The notes: generated by a model not told the origin, from the letters alone. A stretch of DNA of 64,000 nucleotides from Coriaria nepalensis (GCA_027186245.1 CP114489.1:1867501-1931500), one strand, 5' to 3'. Counted from the stretch's first letter, positions 22,864 to 43,342 are shown. Numbers and translations are program-made.

Positions 22864-24289
22864 TTTGTTTTTACTGGCTTGGGGTGGTCGAAGATGAGGA
22901 GCAGACGTGGGACGAAGCAAAAAGGAGGTGAAGCAGCTGCTCTTATATCGAAAAGGGAGTCATTGGATACCAGCGTTGTAGCCAATCCAATACAGCCACG
23001 TTGTTAGATATCATAAGGTAGAAGTTTGGATTCCGAGACGAGCATGTTTGACCGGGTCCATCCGGGTGTTTACCGGATTGTAATTCGGTTCGGATCAGTG
23101 AGTCACGTGGTTGAAGTTTAAAATGTCCTCTATTAATGTATTCGAGATTTAAATATTTAAATCAAGTATAATATAATTAAATTAGATATTATTTGAGGAC
23201 AACCCTCTTTTAAATAATATTCTTGTTTTAAAAATTTTTGTAAACCCTCTTTTAAATATTTTTTAATGATAAAAAGACCCCCCTAATTTAAATTTTAAAA
23301 ATAAATAATCATAAAAAATGATTTTCATTAATTTTTTTTTTTAAACATTGACGTTGGAAGTTGGAGACCGAGCGTTACGCAAACTCGTACGGGGATATTA
23401 TCGCCACCCCCATGAAAATTTGTATTCTTCCACCTATAAATAAGTCTCACTACAAATTTCTATCTTTCCATAATAATTTTCTTAAAATCTCGATGTTTAA
23501 ATTCACTAAAAAGCTAACCCTTACGATCAGCGATGATCATCAATTATGATTGGTCATAACTAATCGATCATGATCGATATGATAGTCGGCCATGTTAAAA
23601 AAAAAAAGAGATATCTTGTGATTTTTTTTCTAAATTTTTGTTTCTTTTTCATTTTTGATCTATAAGTAAAAGAAAATTTAAAAAAAAATACAAATATAAA
23701 TATATCAAATTATGATAACGAGAGTTTAAAATTAAAAAATATTTTAAAAGATTTTAAATTAGATCTTAAAATTTTCTAATATCAAAACTATTAAAAAATA
23801 AAAAATAAATCATGAAAGTGATAAGAAATATATGAGATAAAAACATTAAAGTTATTGTAAATATTTTAAATGTTTTCAAATTTGTAGAAATTCTAAATTT
23901 ATTGTACCAAATTCTTTTAAATATTTTAAACGGAGATTTTACCAAAATTTTCAAATTTTAAATATTTTAAATATTTTTTAAAAAGCACACTTCTTTTAAA
24001 GTTATTGTAAAAATTCCCCATTAAATTATTATGATGTCACGTTAATTAAGAGCGAATTTGCCGATTAAACTCAAATTCGTTGCGTGATCGGTGCGGTGGG
24101 AAAGTCGTGGGGAAGAATGATGATGAAGTAAGGTCGCACCGAGTAATTGATGAAGGGTAATATACAAGGGCCCCACTAGAATACACCGATGGGGTATGTA
24201 GAATCGTAGATTACTTTTCCTCGGTGACGAGAATGATCGAGACATTAGATAAGGGTAGTAAGTGCCGTACGGGCATAGAGCCGCACCAG

Positions 24290-24306
24290 CCCCCCCCCCC
24301 CCCCCC
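24290..24306. repeat. 17-base C homopolymer
   Basis: Uninterrupted cytosines in the GH9-PME spacer. Confidence 0.9.
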
Positions 24307-26273
24307 ACCCCCAGTTTTGCCACAAGCTCTCACTTTTGCCTTTACGATGCGGCATGAGATTGCAGTATGGCAGTTGGACCAAACAATGTATGGGCTTCTT
24401 TTATGGGCTGCAAGTTGAGGCTTTAATGTTTGGTTTGGACCTTTCAACTTTAAGACACGACAGAGGCGGGTTGGTGGTGGAAGTTTTGGAACACCCAAAA
24501 TTTGCAGATTGGATTTTAAAAAAAATTTCTCTCTAATTGCTTTGAATCTATTGTGATGAAAAAACTACGTAGAATTTCTAATGTATTTTAGATATATTCT
24601 TCAATTCGGGTGAATGAACCAAATAGTATTATGATAAACAAGAAATGCCCAAACGGGCCCATTGTCATGTTGGGTTTGACTTCGGTTTCGTTTCTGCGAG
24701 TGGACTGCCATGCCCTCTGTTAGTCGACTTGCTCTTCGGACCATTGCCCAAACTCAATGAATGTCGTCTTTATCTGTTTTTTCTTTTTTAATTTCACTGG
24801 CCGAAAGTTGTCCTTCATTGAGGGTGAGCTCAATAGTTGAGATTGAGCTGAGCAGCAATGCTGGGCAGTGGATAAGACTGATATTAAGGAGAAAAGCCAC
24901 TGATGGAAGAGGTTACAAATGAGATTGAACCCATTCTCATTTAGATTAGTAGAGGTGTCATCATAGCCCCTTATTCAACACTACTTGAACTTCCGTCAGC
25001 ACTTTTAGTGCTTCTATGCATATTGGCATGATAAGCTCTCTTTCTACAACCCCTGTTTGCCTCACACATTCATCACCTCCCTTACTTTGTTCCTTAACTT
25101 ATAAAGTTTTCTCCGATGACATATCTCAAGTCATTGACCGATTGTACTTTCGAATATAAACATTATCGATATCAAACTATTGATGCACGAATATGGTCAG
25201 TACATCTACCTCAACACTAACAGTATGTCTACCCAACCAAGCTGTTGATAAGAGAGAGCTGAAATTTATGACTGGTACCCCTCTGATGATCAAGTTAATT
25301 GGAAAAGTAGATGAATATGAACTAAGTGATCTAATATGAGAGAATACAGAGAAAGTTTTTGTAGAGAATAAGATTCTAATCATTTTCAAGTGAGGGTTTG
25401 GTGGTATTTATACTACTTTTTCAGGAGATATAAGGCCTATCACCTTTTACACGTGTCCTTATTTTATTAGTGAGGTCTGCACCTTAGTTATTGTTTCCAA
25501 TGACATAATAAAGATTTATTTTTCACTAACTTTATATTATTTTCCAGTTATTCTTATCTTCTTCGAGTTCGAGTCATATTCAAATTTTCTCACCATGATA
25601 CATTAGTGTCTCATCACGCCAGCTCTTACAATCGCATTGGAGTGCAAAGTGTCAATTGTCCTTAATAAATACTTCACACGCATGCCACACACGTGCCCGT
25701 GCTTGGAATGTAAAGTGTCAAGTGTGTATATTCATTATTTATAATCACTTATAAATTATTTGATAATTTTTTCTTTTCTAGCGTAAGACACATTTAATTA
25801 TATTTTTTAATTCATATATATTTTAATCATTATTTTAAAAAGTCCAACAAATGTACTAGCAATGCGCTTGCGCTGGTGAACAAGTATGCCCAGAACGGGA
25901 GGCCTTGATCTTTGTGGTTTGGATGGTTTTGCTGTGTAAGATAAGATGCTCATCATCGGAGAAAAGCAGTAAATTCGTAGTTTTTTTTCTTCTTTTTCTT
26001 CTTAGGTTCTCATGTTTTCTGTTGGGTTTTTTTTGTTGAATTTTCTCTTTGTTTACATGTTTGTTCGTAACTACATAGATATGCAAGAAAGCCAATCTAA
26101 TATTAAGTGTTAATTAGTGACTTAAGATTCATAAAATTGAAGTATTTATATGAGTTCGTCTCAGTAAACCTTAAAATTACTCAGATAATCTATGTTTGCT
26201 AATGATTCTGTACTCTTTAATTTCGTTTAGAATTGCTTGAGCTTTGAATACAATCATGTATAGATTTAAATTT

Positions 26274-26276
<3 letters not shown>

Positions 26277-26309
<33 letters not shown>
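26277..26309. repeat. (TA)n microsatellite
   Basis: About 16 AT units in the GH9-PME spacer. Confidence 0.92.
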
Positions 26310-26311
<2 letters not shown>

Positions 26312-28308
26312 GATGTCTTTTTATTTTAAGTTCGTAAAACAAGTAAATCACATTATACATTATAAATTATAAATCATACGCTTATCAATTGTAAGATATA
26401 TGGGTTGTCTTAGAAGCTCATACTACCAACCCTACGCATGCGGGTGATTGTTTATATATGTAGGATATATATAGTAAATAATAACTTTAATATTTTATAA
26501 ATAGTAAACAAAAATAGAGTACATTAAATAGTAAATAGAAAAAAAAAAGCATAAATAGAGTATGTAAAATCATAAATTTAGAATAGTATATATAGATAAT
26601 TTACGTATTAGAATTTATAATGATAAAATAAAATATTAAAAAGATTATTAATTGAATAAGCAATGGAGATTTACATTAAAGATGTAAGAAAATATGATCA
26701 AATTGATATATATTATGTAATAATTTCTTTAAAATATATTTATCTCATCTTGTTGGTGTCGAAAATTTAACGGCGTCTGTCTCTTATGATATAACGAAGA
26801 TGAATAGTCACGGCACACCATCGGTATTATTTTGGCGAACTCAAAATCAATATATACGCTACAACACTGGGAACTTAAAACTCTAAAGAGTGAATGAAAA
26901 TTAAGAGAGATTTCATTTTTGACGTTTTTCTAAATAGTTCAGATTAATGAGAATTTAATCCGAACAATTTATAGAATTTAATTTAAACTTAAATATAATG
27001 AAACCAAAAATTAAACTCTGCACTTCAATATTCGTACGTTTTGCATGAGGAAAAATTATTCATGAGAAAATAAAATAAAAAATATATATAATATTTTTAT
27101 GTCGACATTCAACGTGCTCAGTTGCGGTCAGAATTCACATCCCTTGCACGCAAAATATATCATTCTATTTTATATTTTATTACTATGAAACTATATGAAC
27201 TGATTGGACTGGAAGTGGCGAATGATTGGGGAGGCATGTCTTCTTCTTATGAAGTACAGTAGGACTGATTGGTAGCTGGGTCAAGTCTGGACCAGCTAGC
27301 TGCTAATGAAAATATAATAGAAGGGCAGAAGGATTTTACATGGTATGAACAAGCTGTTACATTTCTATGCAAGCAGACTAGTTAAGTAGGCAGAAAGTAG
27401 AAGAGAGAATGAATTATTTAAGTTCACAAACTGGAAGAAGAAGAAGAAGAAGATCAAGTACCACCTACTCGTATTGGTTTAGATAGATCTATGCAGATCT
27501 CATTAGCTAAGATACTGGGCTTTCTGTTGTTTTTCTGGAGGCCCATTAATGTTTGGGCTTTATGGAAACTTTATTTTTTACTTGGTCATGGACTTTGCTC
27601 ACGTTTCGTTGCGATTGCTCTCTCTTTCTTCTCATATAATTATTTATGTCTTTTTCTATTTTTGAATTTTCATCAGTAAATAATTAAAATTTTAAAAATA
27701 AATAATTTTGACATGTCACTATCTTCTTTTGAGTTACCAGTTACAAGTTGGCAGGAGGAGTCATATTCTTACACCAGCTAATCAGAATGCATCATCAAAT
27801 AAAACCACGTGGCACGACAGGAACCAATAAATCGACCACTTCGGAAAAGTGAAAATACATTTCGTAGTCACTGACCAAGATTCTCGTGCATGACTAGTCG
27901 ACTACTACTTAATTAGTTGGCAAAACTTTACAATTTAGAAAATGACAACTTATGATTACTATGTAATTAACGACCGTAATTATATGATCAAGCTCATATA
28001 TTTGAAAGATCATACAAAAAAAATAAATATAAATAATAAATACAAACACATATGGAGCCAAATTAATATGAAGGATTCCTCAAATATTATATTAAAAAGC
28101 TTAGATTTGTTTAATTTTGAATCTAATTTTAATATTATATTAAATTTATAGATTTTAATTATTTATTTTATTAAAAAAATAATTTTTAATGATAATTAAT
28201 AATAAACTAAGTGACTTGGTGCAAAAGTAAACCCCACGTATACATAATTACCATAATACCAAATTGAAGCTCTAGCTAGCAAGCTTAGTATGATAAGAGG
28301 TCCTTCCC

Positions 28309-28316
28309 TATTTAAA
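28309..28316 (+). promoter_or_regulatory. Putative TATA box of the PME gene
   Basis: TATTTAAA lies about 150 bases before the PME ATG. If transcription starts about 30 bases downstream, the 5' UTR would contain the (TA)n tract at 28365-28395. Based on sequence alone. Confidence 0.4.
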
Positions 28317-28362
28317 CAGTAATGGATGCCTTACTCTTCCCTCATCAATACCATTAACAAGT

Positions 28363-28364
<2 letters not shown>

Positions 28365-28395
<31 letters not shown>
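28365..28395. repeat. (TA)n microsatellite upstream of PME
   Basis: About 15 TA units, 73 bases before the PME start codon, likely in its 5' UTR. Confidence 0.9.
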
Positions 28396-28397
<2 letters not shown>

Positions 28398-28467
28398 CTT
28401 GCTTCATTCTTCGAAGCTTATAAAACCATATAACTCTAGCTCCCTCTTGCTCCATAATTAACACCAT

Positions 28468-30409
28468 ATGGCCACCCTTATCTCCATTGTTTTGATAATT
28501 TCCCATTTTCTTCTATCTTCACTTATCATCTGCTCGGTGACACACGGTAGCACCCATATTCCATGCAACCAAAGCCCATACCCTAAAGTTTGCTACCAAT
28601 ACCTGATCACCAGGAACAACAGTAATCTCCTCGAAGCCCTTGATCTTAAAACCAAACAGTACATGACATTTCTTGACCTATCCTTTCACGTAAGCATGCA
28701 ACAAGCCATGCAAGTTTATCGCCACCTTGTGTCCGCCATGGAGTTACATACTGATTCATTTGATGATCACGATCATGATGATCAGCGAGCCAAGTCAGCA
28801 TGGATTGATTGTTTAGAGCTCTATGAAGACACCATTTACAATCTCAACCGTTCGATTATGACCGGCTCTAAATCAAACCCAATAGACCACCTGACATGGT
28901 TAAGTGCATCGATCACAAATCATCAAACATGTCAAAATGGTTTTCTCGACTTCAATATTTATTCTCATCAAACACGATCCTTTCCTTCTCTACTAATCGA
29001 TGACCTATCTAAGCTTCTTAGCAATTCTCTTGCGTTGACCAAGACTTATGACCAGAAACCAGTAACGATCAGAGGACGTCATCGTCGTTTGCTTAATTCC
29101 GATCATCATGATGGCCGTTTCCCGGAATGGGTTTCTCAAGCCGATAGAAAGCTTCTTCAGTCAGAAGAAAAGGCAGTCAATTCTATAAAGGCTGATCTAG
29201 TAGTAGCTCGAGATGGGTCAGGGAATTATAAAACCATTTCAGAGGCTGTGGAAGCAGCTAAGGAGGTAAGAAGTGGGAATGGGAGATTTGTTATATACGT
29301 GAAAGCGGGTGTTTATGAAGATAATGTGGAGATTAAGAAGACTATGAGAAACATTATGATTATTGGAGATGGAATTGGGTCTACAATCGTGATTGGTAGA
29401 AAGAATAAAAAGGACGGGTCAACTACGTATCGATCAGCCACTTTTGGTAAGTTCGCTATCAAATTTAATACGTCCTAACTATTTATCTAGATTTTGGCCA
29501 CACAAAAAAAAAAAAAAAACTATATATCTAGATTATCTGGTGCTACATGCAAGTATAAGTTGCATTTAAAAGTGTATAACTATGAACTTATAACGTAATA
29601 AATTATAAATATAAAATATAAATATAAAAATATAAAAGAAAAAGAGGAAGAAGAATATGTTCATGACATTTAATACTAGTCACATGTTAGTTTCAATAAT
29701 TATCTATTGTCTCATAGGGGTATCTGGTGATGGATTCATGGCTCGAGATATAACCTTTGAAAACACAGCCGGACCGGAAAAAGAACAAGCAGTAGCTCTG
29801 CGATCAGGATCCGATCAATCAGTTTTCTATCGTTGCAGCTTCAAAGGCTACCAAGATACCTTATACGTCTATTCTCAACGCCAGTTTTATCGTGACTGCG
29901 ATATCTATGGAACTGTAGATTTCATTTTTGGCGATGCTGTAGCCGTCCTCCAAAACTGCAATATTTATGTCCGAAAACCAATGAACAAACAGAAAAACAC
30001 AATCACGGCACAGGCAAGAACCGACGAGAATGAAAACACGGGCATCATTATCCATAACTGTAGGATCACGGCTTCATCCGATTTAAAACCCGAACAAAAC
30101 TTGTACAAGACTTATCTTGGTAGGCCATGGAAGAAGTACTCGAGGGTGGTGATAATGAAAAGTCTTATAGATGGGGTGGTCGACCCAGCGGGGTGGCTAC
30201 CGTGGAGAGGTGATTTTGGATTGACAACTCTTTATTACGGCGAGTTTATGAACAGTGGAAGTGGTGCAAGTGTTGAAGGTAGGGTTAAGTGGAGAGGTTA
30301 CCATGTTATAAGCAGTGCTTCCGAGGCTGGGGAATTTACGGTTGGAAATTTCTTGGATGGAGATTCATGGATTCCTGGAACTGGAGTTCCCTTTGAAGCT
30401 GGGTTGTAA
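28468..30409 (+). CDS. Pectin methylesterase with PMEI pro-domain (type I)
   Basis: Two exons, 28468-29446 and 29718-30409, encode 556 residues. An N-terminal hydrophobic signal is followed by a PMEI domain with four conserved-position Cys (33, 42, 115, 155). Two basic processing motifs, RRLL (206-209) and RKLL (227-230), separate it from the catalytic domain. The catalytic part shows the family residues: Gln350 (EKEQAVALR), Gln372 and Asp373 (GYQDTLYV), Asp394 (GTVDFIFGDA), and LGRPWKKYSR. PMEs de-esterify cell-wall homogalacturonan; the PMEI part keeps the enzyme inactive in the Golgi until subtilase cleavage (family knowledge). The splice completes ATFG|VSGDGF. The gene looks intact and resembles At1g23200, the PME next to PGM3 in Arabidopsis, as remembered. 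Confidence 0.94.
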
Positions 30410-32254
30410 TAATTAGACTTCTAATGTCTGTTTTAGATAAATTTGTGGATGATGTAATCAAATTGTTACTGTAATTGGTGTGTGATTTGATATGAAGGCC
30501 GTATTGTAATAAACCATCTTTTTTTTTTCTTCTCCTTATAAAGTCAAAGCATATTATAAACATCTATACATAGATGAACAAATTATGAGTCCTATGAGAT
30601 GACGAATCGAAGATGAAAAATGACAAAGCATCATAACGTGGTGAACTAGTAATGGACTTGATTGTCCAAAGTTGGTCATGTTGGCATGCTGAACTTTTCC
30701 TCCCGATACCAAATAGAAAAGATGGACTCTTACTTATTAGATGGTCAGGCAGAAAGAAATATAATATACAACTCTCAATTAATATTATATGCAGGGCAGT
30801 GACACATGGCAATCCGTATAAAATATAACATCTTTATAGATGATGTGATCTTGTACTTACACGTAAAATTTTATACGTATAAATATAATTCTGAAAAAAT
30901 TGAACATTTCAATTCAAAACTAATTTTTCTCACTTATTGAATATTATTTAAAGTCCTCAATTTTCACGGTATTCTCAATAATGCGGACGTGATTCTTTCT
31001 TTCTTTCTAGTTTATTTATGTTTGTTTCGATTCCCCTTCTTTATAATTTGATATATTGTATCTAGGGAAATTAGGATTCTTACTAACTATTTGACAACAA
31101 TTATAAGTAGTGGTCGGACTTCGGAGTGTGATTGATGATGAAAGGCAGACCTGGGCGGACAACTGATGAACTGAAGTTCACATGTCATCAGTTTTGTGAG
31201 AGGAACCTAAGTCTTGTGCATCCATATACTTATCGATATTTAGAAGTTCAATATCAGAATATCAGAATGAAAATACAAAAAGAGAAGAAAGGTCGGTGTT
31301 GGGGCATACGTATGTAGTATTTGTCACATATAAGTTTTGTATCATAAGGTAGAATAGTATAATGGTTGTCCGTTCAAACTACTCCTCTTACCTAAAGATT
31401 ATCACCAGAAATAATATTGGGAAATCTCTCATCCTCACGATAGCTTACAAATCTCTCTAAAGTCTTCCCTTATTACAACTTTTCATATAGATTCCATCTC
31501 TCAAATGGTCTCTCTTAATTATTTAGAAACCACGAGAAATGTTATACATATATACAAATAAAATATGTAAGGCTCAGGAAATTAGGTAATGGTCCCAAAA
31601 TAAATATATATATCACAATTAATAAGTGAGGAGGGAAAAAGCAACGTAATTGTATAATTAGATACATTTATAATTTTATATACATCCAATAATGTTATCC
31701 TATGGAATCTATAAAGCTCGACCGGCCTTTGCGTATTCGTTTACTCTTACAACTCTATAGTAAAGCTCGAGTACATAATGTGGATGTCTCTACCAAAGTC
31801 AAGAGTTTGCTAGAGTTTTCACGTGATAAAGAAAACTAGCCACCAATTATTTAAAACTAGAGTGCTGGTAATACATTAATAAGGCACTACATTTTTTTGA
31901 TCATAAGACTTAGAAATAGAAGAAAAAGAAGAGAGAATTCCATTCACTAGTGATACGATTTTATTTGTCAAGGAAAATAGTGTTTTAAGTTATGGTCGTA
32001 TAAGAATTTCTCAATCCTCCAATATCTAAGCACATTGAGATTATTGAGAAGGTGCAAAATTTATATAAGCCGGTATTCATGGCCAAACAGTCATAAGGTG
32101 CTTACAGCCATATGGAGAATATAGGAACACAATCATTAACAAAGTACACTCAGGTTTTGGGGGTTTTAGCAAATAGATAGAATAGGCAAAGCAACAAGAT
32201 AAACCTATTTTTTTTGTCTTTCTTAGTCAGGACATAAAGCCTCAAGGAGCAGAT
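30410..32254. other. Intergenic between convergent PME and PGM
   Basis: Contains both 3' UTRs and AT-rich spacer. Reading frames at 30564 (-) and 31132 (+) show no family resemblance. Confidence 0.5.
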
Positions 32255-38750
<6,496 letters not shown>

Positions 38751-40280
38751 TTCTTTTTTCTTCTGTTCTTCTTCGCTGCAGTAAGCTCCCAGGAATTTTT
38801 AATTAGAGAAGACGGATTGGATTGGGAAATGAAATTTGGTGCTCTCTTTTTATATGCAAATTCTGCCAATAAACCGTGGCCTTCTGTTTTTTTTTTCTTT
38901 TTTTCTTTTTTTCTTTAATTAATTATTTTCTAGAGGGAAAAAAAAAAAGTGCCACTTGAAAATTAATCGGCTTATAAGGAAAACCCACATGGAAATTGAG
39001 AGCGCTTCATACGTTGAAAGAGAAAAAAAAAATATATATATATAAATTTATTTATTTATATTAAATAAAAAATAAAAAAATAAAAATAGATTCGTAGCCT
39101 TTATTCGGTTATTCCCTTTGTTTTGCATCAACGACAGTACGACACTTCTCGACCTAAAATTCTTACTTACTTTCAACCTTATCTGTTTCCTCTTAACTTT
39201 TTCCTTGCGTGTTCACTTTATTGCATCTCCAAAATCAATTTTTGTAACTTCGGACAAAAACATTTATGACGAGTATACACATGTTTGCAAAGTTCTCATA
39301 ATTTTTTAAATGAAATAAGATTAAAAAAAAAAAAAAAAAAATCATGAATTCGATGAAGACATTGAAGGTTAAGAATAGAAGGAGAAGAAATAACAAGAGA
39401 AGGAAGAAGACCTTTCATGAACGGTCTACAAATACAAGTTCCATAAATTTAAATTAATATTGTGATTTCAACTTTATGAATTAAAAAAGGATTAAACATT
39501 TTCATCAGATATTAAGATAATAAGGAATGGAAAATAAAAAAAGCGAGATTATTTTGTAAGAGTTATATAGAACTCATATCACAAAATCTATTTTTCTAGG
39601 ATAAACATTCTATATTATCCTTAAAATGATTCATTTTGGTATTGGAATGGGGCTTACCGGTTAAGTTATGACATGGATAACAACCGTTTGTTCTTGTTGT
39701 AAGTACCAAAAATCTTAACGGATTGATCAAGGGCACGATAGATTACGTACATATTACTAACGAACGAATTTTTGTATCAATAATTTCGATGCTATTTATA
39801 ATAACGAAAGCTCAAACGATGTTATTAAATCACTCTATTTATATCGACCGCTATTTAAGAAAAAAAAGAAAAAATCAACTGCTATTAATCGTTGTTCTAT
39901 TTTTTTCTTAGATCTCCATAGAAAAAGCTGGATGATTAAATAATGGATATGTGAGATGCAAAGGGTATTCACCGATTACAAGTTCAAGCTTGTGAAATAA
40001 AATTATGTATATGTCAACTTTGCAAATCTTAATAGGAAAGTAGAGTTTGACCGAATTCTTACCGTTTAATTTCTTAAAGAAATGGGTGAGAAAGGACTAT
40101 TAACAATGGTGACCTTCACCATTTCTTTCAAAGCATTTGCAGCAACAAAAGAGAGAAAAATGGAAGTGGATTCGGTCCTTATTCACTTCTCCTATGTTTA
40201 TCTTTGTCTTTAAATTTCGATCATTATTATAGATCCAACGTTTAAAATATATAATACAAAAATGCAAGCCAACTGAAATG
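38751..40280. other. Intergenic, PGM promoter side
   Basis: PGM 5' leader near 38750-38850, then AT-rich DNA with T- and A-runs. No gene recognised. Confidence 0.45.
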
Positions 40281-42553
40281 TAATTAATTTATGAGTTATA
40301 TTTTTTCACAGTTACAATTAACCTCTCTCATTTTATATGAATACGATAGCTAGACCGAGTTATCGGTCAAGATAGAAACATGTTTCTGTCTGAGTTCATA
40401 ACATATCGGTCTGTGCATCTCAGACTGACATGTGAGATCCGTGAGATCTTAATCTGTGGTCTCATAACCCATATCTCACATGTAGACTAATAACTCAATT
40501 ATATTTCTATCTTTCTAGACCGAGAATCCAGACCGAGTTCTCAATCTTAAGGGATAGAAACATGTTTATGTTAGACCTCCTGATCTAGATTGAGTTCTCA
40601 GTCTTCAAGGATAAAATTAGATAGAGTTACCAGCTTTTAAAGATAGAAACAGACCAAGTTCTTGGTCTTGAAATACATGAACATATTTTTGTATGAGTTT
40701 TAGGTATATACCGAATTTTATCTTCTAGACCGATAACTCGATCTAAGTCAAATCTGACCCGATCTAAACCAAAGATAATATCTCCTATCAACTTCATTCC
40801 ATCCATAAATAAATTATTTTTGGGACTCTTTTAGAAATTTCATCGAACACTTTATGTGCATAACTAACAATCTCAATATTCAACCTCGCAACACATGTTT
40901 GGTTACTAATATTCAATATTCATTCATCAACCTCACAAACCAACAGTATTCAACTTCACTAACAACTTAATCCAAGAAATAAGTAAAGTTACATAATTAT
41001 CCATTGTGGTCTGCGGTCTCAAACCGAACTCTCACATGTTTGTCCCATTATCTTTGTCCTATTGTCATTATATGTCCATGTGCATAAATCTCGGATATCC
41101 TTATAGATCAAATGATTAAAATATATACCACATCAAAATAACTTAAATTAAGCTCTTATTAATACGAAAATTTATGCAGCTAATACGCAAGCTATATAAG
41201 ATAATTGATAAACCAAAAACTTTTTCTTTTGCACAACATGTCAAAAATCACTTTTAGACCGAGTTTTTTTTACTTTTCATAGACCGAGTTCAATTTCATT
41301 TTTCACAAACCGATCTCCCTTCCTAGATTGAGATTTTCATCTTCCTTCACATACCGAGTTCTTTATTTTCCTTCTTAGACCGAAACTTTTTTTTCTTCCC
41401 AGTTCGAGATCTAATATAATATAATGTCTATTGATATATAAAGATATAAACATGATCGAGTTCTCGGTGTCAAACCAACATGTGCGATGTCGGTCCGATC
41501 GAGTTCTCAGTCTACAGACTTACATGTCAGGAACTCGGTTTGGACTAGAACTCGATATGATTTCTGAATGGATTATGCAACACGTCAAAAATAAAATTAC
41601 TTTCAGACCGAGTTCTCTTACTTTTCCTATACTGAGTCTAATTTCTTCATTCATAGATTAAGCTCTTTTTTCAGACCGAGATCTCTTACTTTTACAAGAC
41701 TTAGTTAAATTTCTTCCTTTACAGACCGACCCTTTCCAAATCCAATTCTTCATCTTCCTTCCAAACTGATAACTTTTTATTGCTTTCCAGGCCGATAACT
41801 TTTCTTCCTTATAAAAATGCTTTCAAGTTGGTGTCCGTGATCAAGGCGTCCCTCCACCATGAGGTTCTCAAAGTCTCACAATGGGGAGGTATGTAACTTT
41901 ACTTATCTCTTGGATTAAGATGTTAGTGACGTTGAATATTGAAGTTTGGTTTGTGAGGTTGATGAATGAATATTGAGTATTGGTGACCAAATATGTATTG
42001 CGAGGTTTAATATTGAGATTGTTAGTTATGCACATAAGGTGTTCGATGAAATTTCTATGAGAGTCCAAAACATGATTTATTCATGTGAATGAAATGAAAT
42101 TGATAGGAGATACTACCTCTGGTTTCGATCTGATTGGGTCATATTTGACTCAGACCGAAAACTCGGTCTGAACTTAAGACGCAGACAAAAATATTTTTTT
42201 GACTTTCAATATCGATAACTTGATTTGATTATTTCCTTAAAGACTGAGAACTCGATCTAATTCTATCCTTGAAGATTGAGAATTCGGTCTAGACCGAGAA
42301 ATCAGACATAAACATGTTTTTGTCTCTTAAGATCGAGAACTCGGTCTAGAAAGATAGAAGAAATATGATCGAGTTATCGATTTACATATCAGTCTGAAAT
42401 ACATAAATCGACATGTGAGAATTCAAATAATAACATATTTTTATCTCGATTGAGAACTTAGTCTGAACTATGAACTCTATCTGACCATCGTATTCACAAA
42501 AAATAAGAAATGTTAGTCACAATTATAAAAAAATATGATTAATAAATTAATTA
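40281..42553. mobile_element. Large foldback (inverted-repeat) element
   Basis: Two arms of roughly 700 bases, 40281-41008 and 41877-42553, are inverted copies of each other at high but imperfect identity. For example, the left arm has TTCATTCATCAACCTCACAA near 40925 and the right arm carries its reverse complement near 41960. The outer ends also pair (TAATTAATTTAT and its complement), with weaker pairing further out. Throughout, a word like AGACCGAGTTCTCGGTCT, itself nearly palindromic, recurs in diverged forms, so the DNA can form hairpins at two scales. The 870-base centre holds degenerate tandem repeats of the same word with CT-rich linkers. No coding capacity is seen. I could not identify a target-site duplication or a superfamily. 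Confidence 0.8.
41250..41820 (+). repeat. Degenerate tandem repeat of GACCGAGTT words
   Basis: In the loop of the foldback element, units of AGACCGAGTT followed by a T/C-rich linker ending TTCCTTC recur every 25-40 bases, in two blocks (about 41255-41410 and 41600-41810). Units differ in several bases, so the array is old. Confidence 0.65.
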
Positions 42554-43342
42554 TATTTCAATTAATTTATATTTTTATCCATTTTCTTATTATATAATAT
42601 ATATTTTAATTATTAAATTTATAAAAATAATTAAAATTTACTAAGAAAGACAAATATAAGAAGAACCAATATGATCGGAATCCGCTCCCCATCCTCTCTA
42701 CTGGTTGGTTCCGACCGCACTAACGCCCCTACAAGCTCTATCCGACCGGTCACGCAAGCTCTATCCGCATGACACGTATTCCAGACAGTAGAGTATCTTG
42801 TAAACGGGCCCCACTCGCGCGCTGGGGCCTGGAAACATCTTTCCAATTTAATGATTAGTGTGGATCTAATACAGTCAAGTCCACACGGAAAACTTCTTTT
42901 ACTTTCCCGCCATATTCGTGCCACGTACGACGCATGTAATGCTCGCAGCTCACTTATTGGACACGGCCCCCCGAACCCCATAAGTGAAATCGTACGAAGT
43001 TTTGATTCTGAATCAGAAGGGTAGTTCCGGAATTTTAGGGATAGGAAACCGACATCTGGAGAAGGAGGGATCGGACACGTCACCAATCCGTGTAACAACC
43101 CAACGAAGCAAGCACGACCCTCCGATCCCCTTGTTCAAACCTTGATCCCTAACCGTTTGATCATCCAACTAGGTGCTCATGCCGTTCCGCTCGATCTGAC
43201 CTTCCTCCTTTCCTCACCTAACCTCACACCCCTTTATTCGAAGTCCTTTTATTTTTATTACACTCTCTCTCCAACTCCTTCCCAATTCAAAATTCTAGAT
43301 CAATTATCTCTCTCTCTCTCTTAGCAGAAGAAAGGTTCATTC
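42554..43342. other. Intergenic, HMGA promoter
   Basis: AT-rich to about 42650, then GC-richer DNA leading to the HMGA gene. A CT tract lies at 43305-43320 just before its start. Reading frames on either strand show no family resemblance. Confidence 0.45.

Larger units (their letters stand above)
22864..28467. other. Long intergenic region, AT-rich
   Basis: About 5.6 kb between divergent GH9 and PME genes. I recognise no gene. Visible items: a CACGTG box near 23104 in the GH9 promoter side, a 17-base C-run at 24290-24306, a (TA)n tract at 26277-26309, a GAA repeat near 27433-27451, and AT-rich stretches at 23150-24010, 26450-27080 and 27930-28250. The 25100-25700 part is less AT-rich and could be an old transposon remnant, but I could not place it. 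Confidence 0.45.

Noticed and set aside
24042..24498. Overlapping frames rich in Gly or Pro
   Set aside because: Created by the 17-base C homopolymer; no conserved motif.
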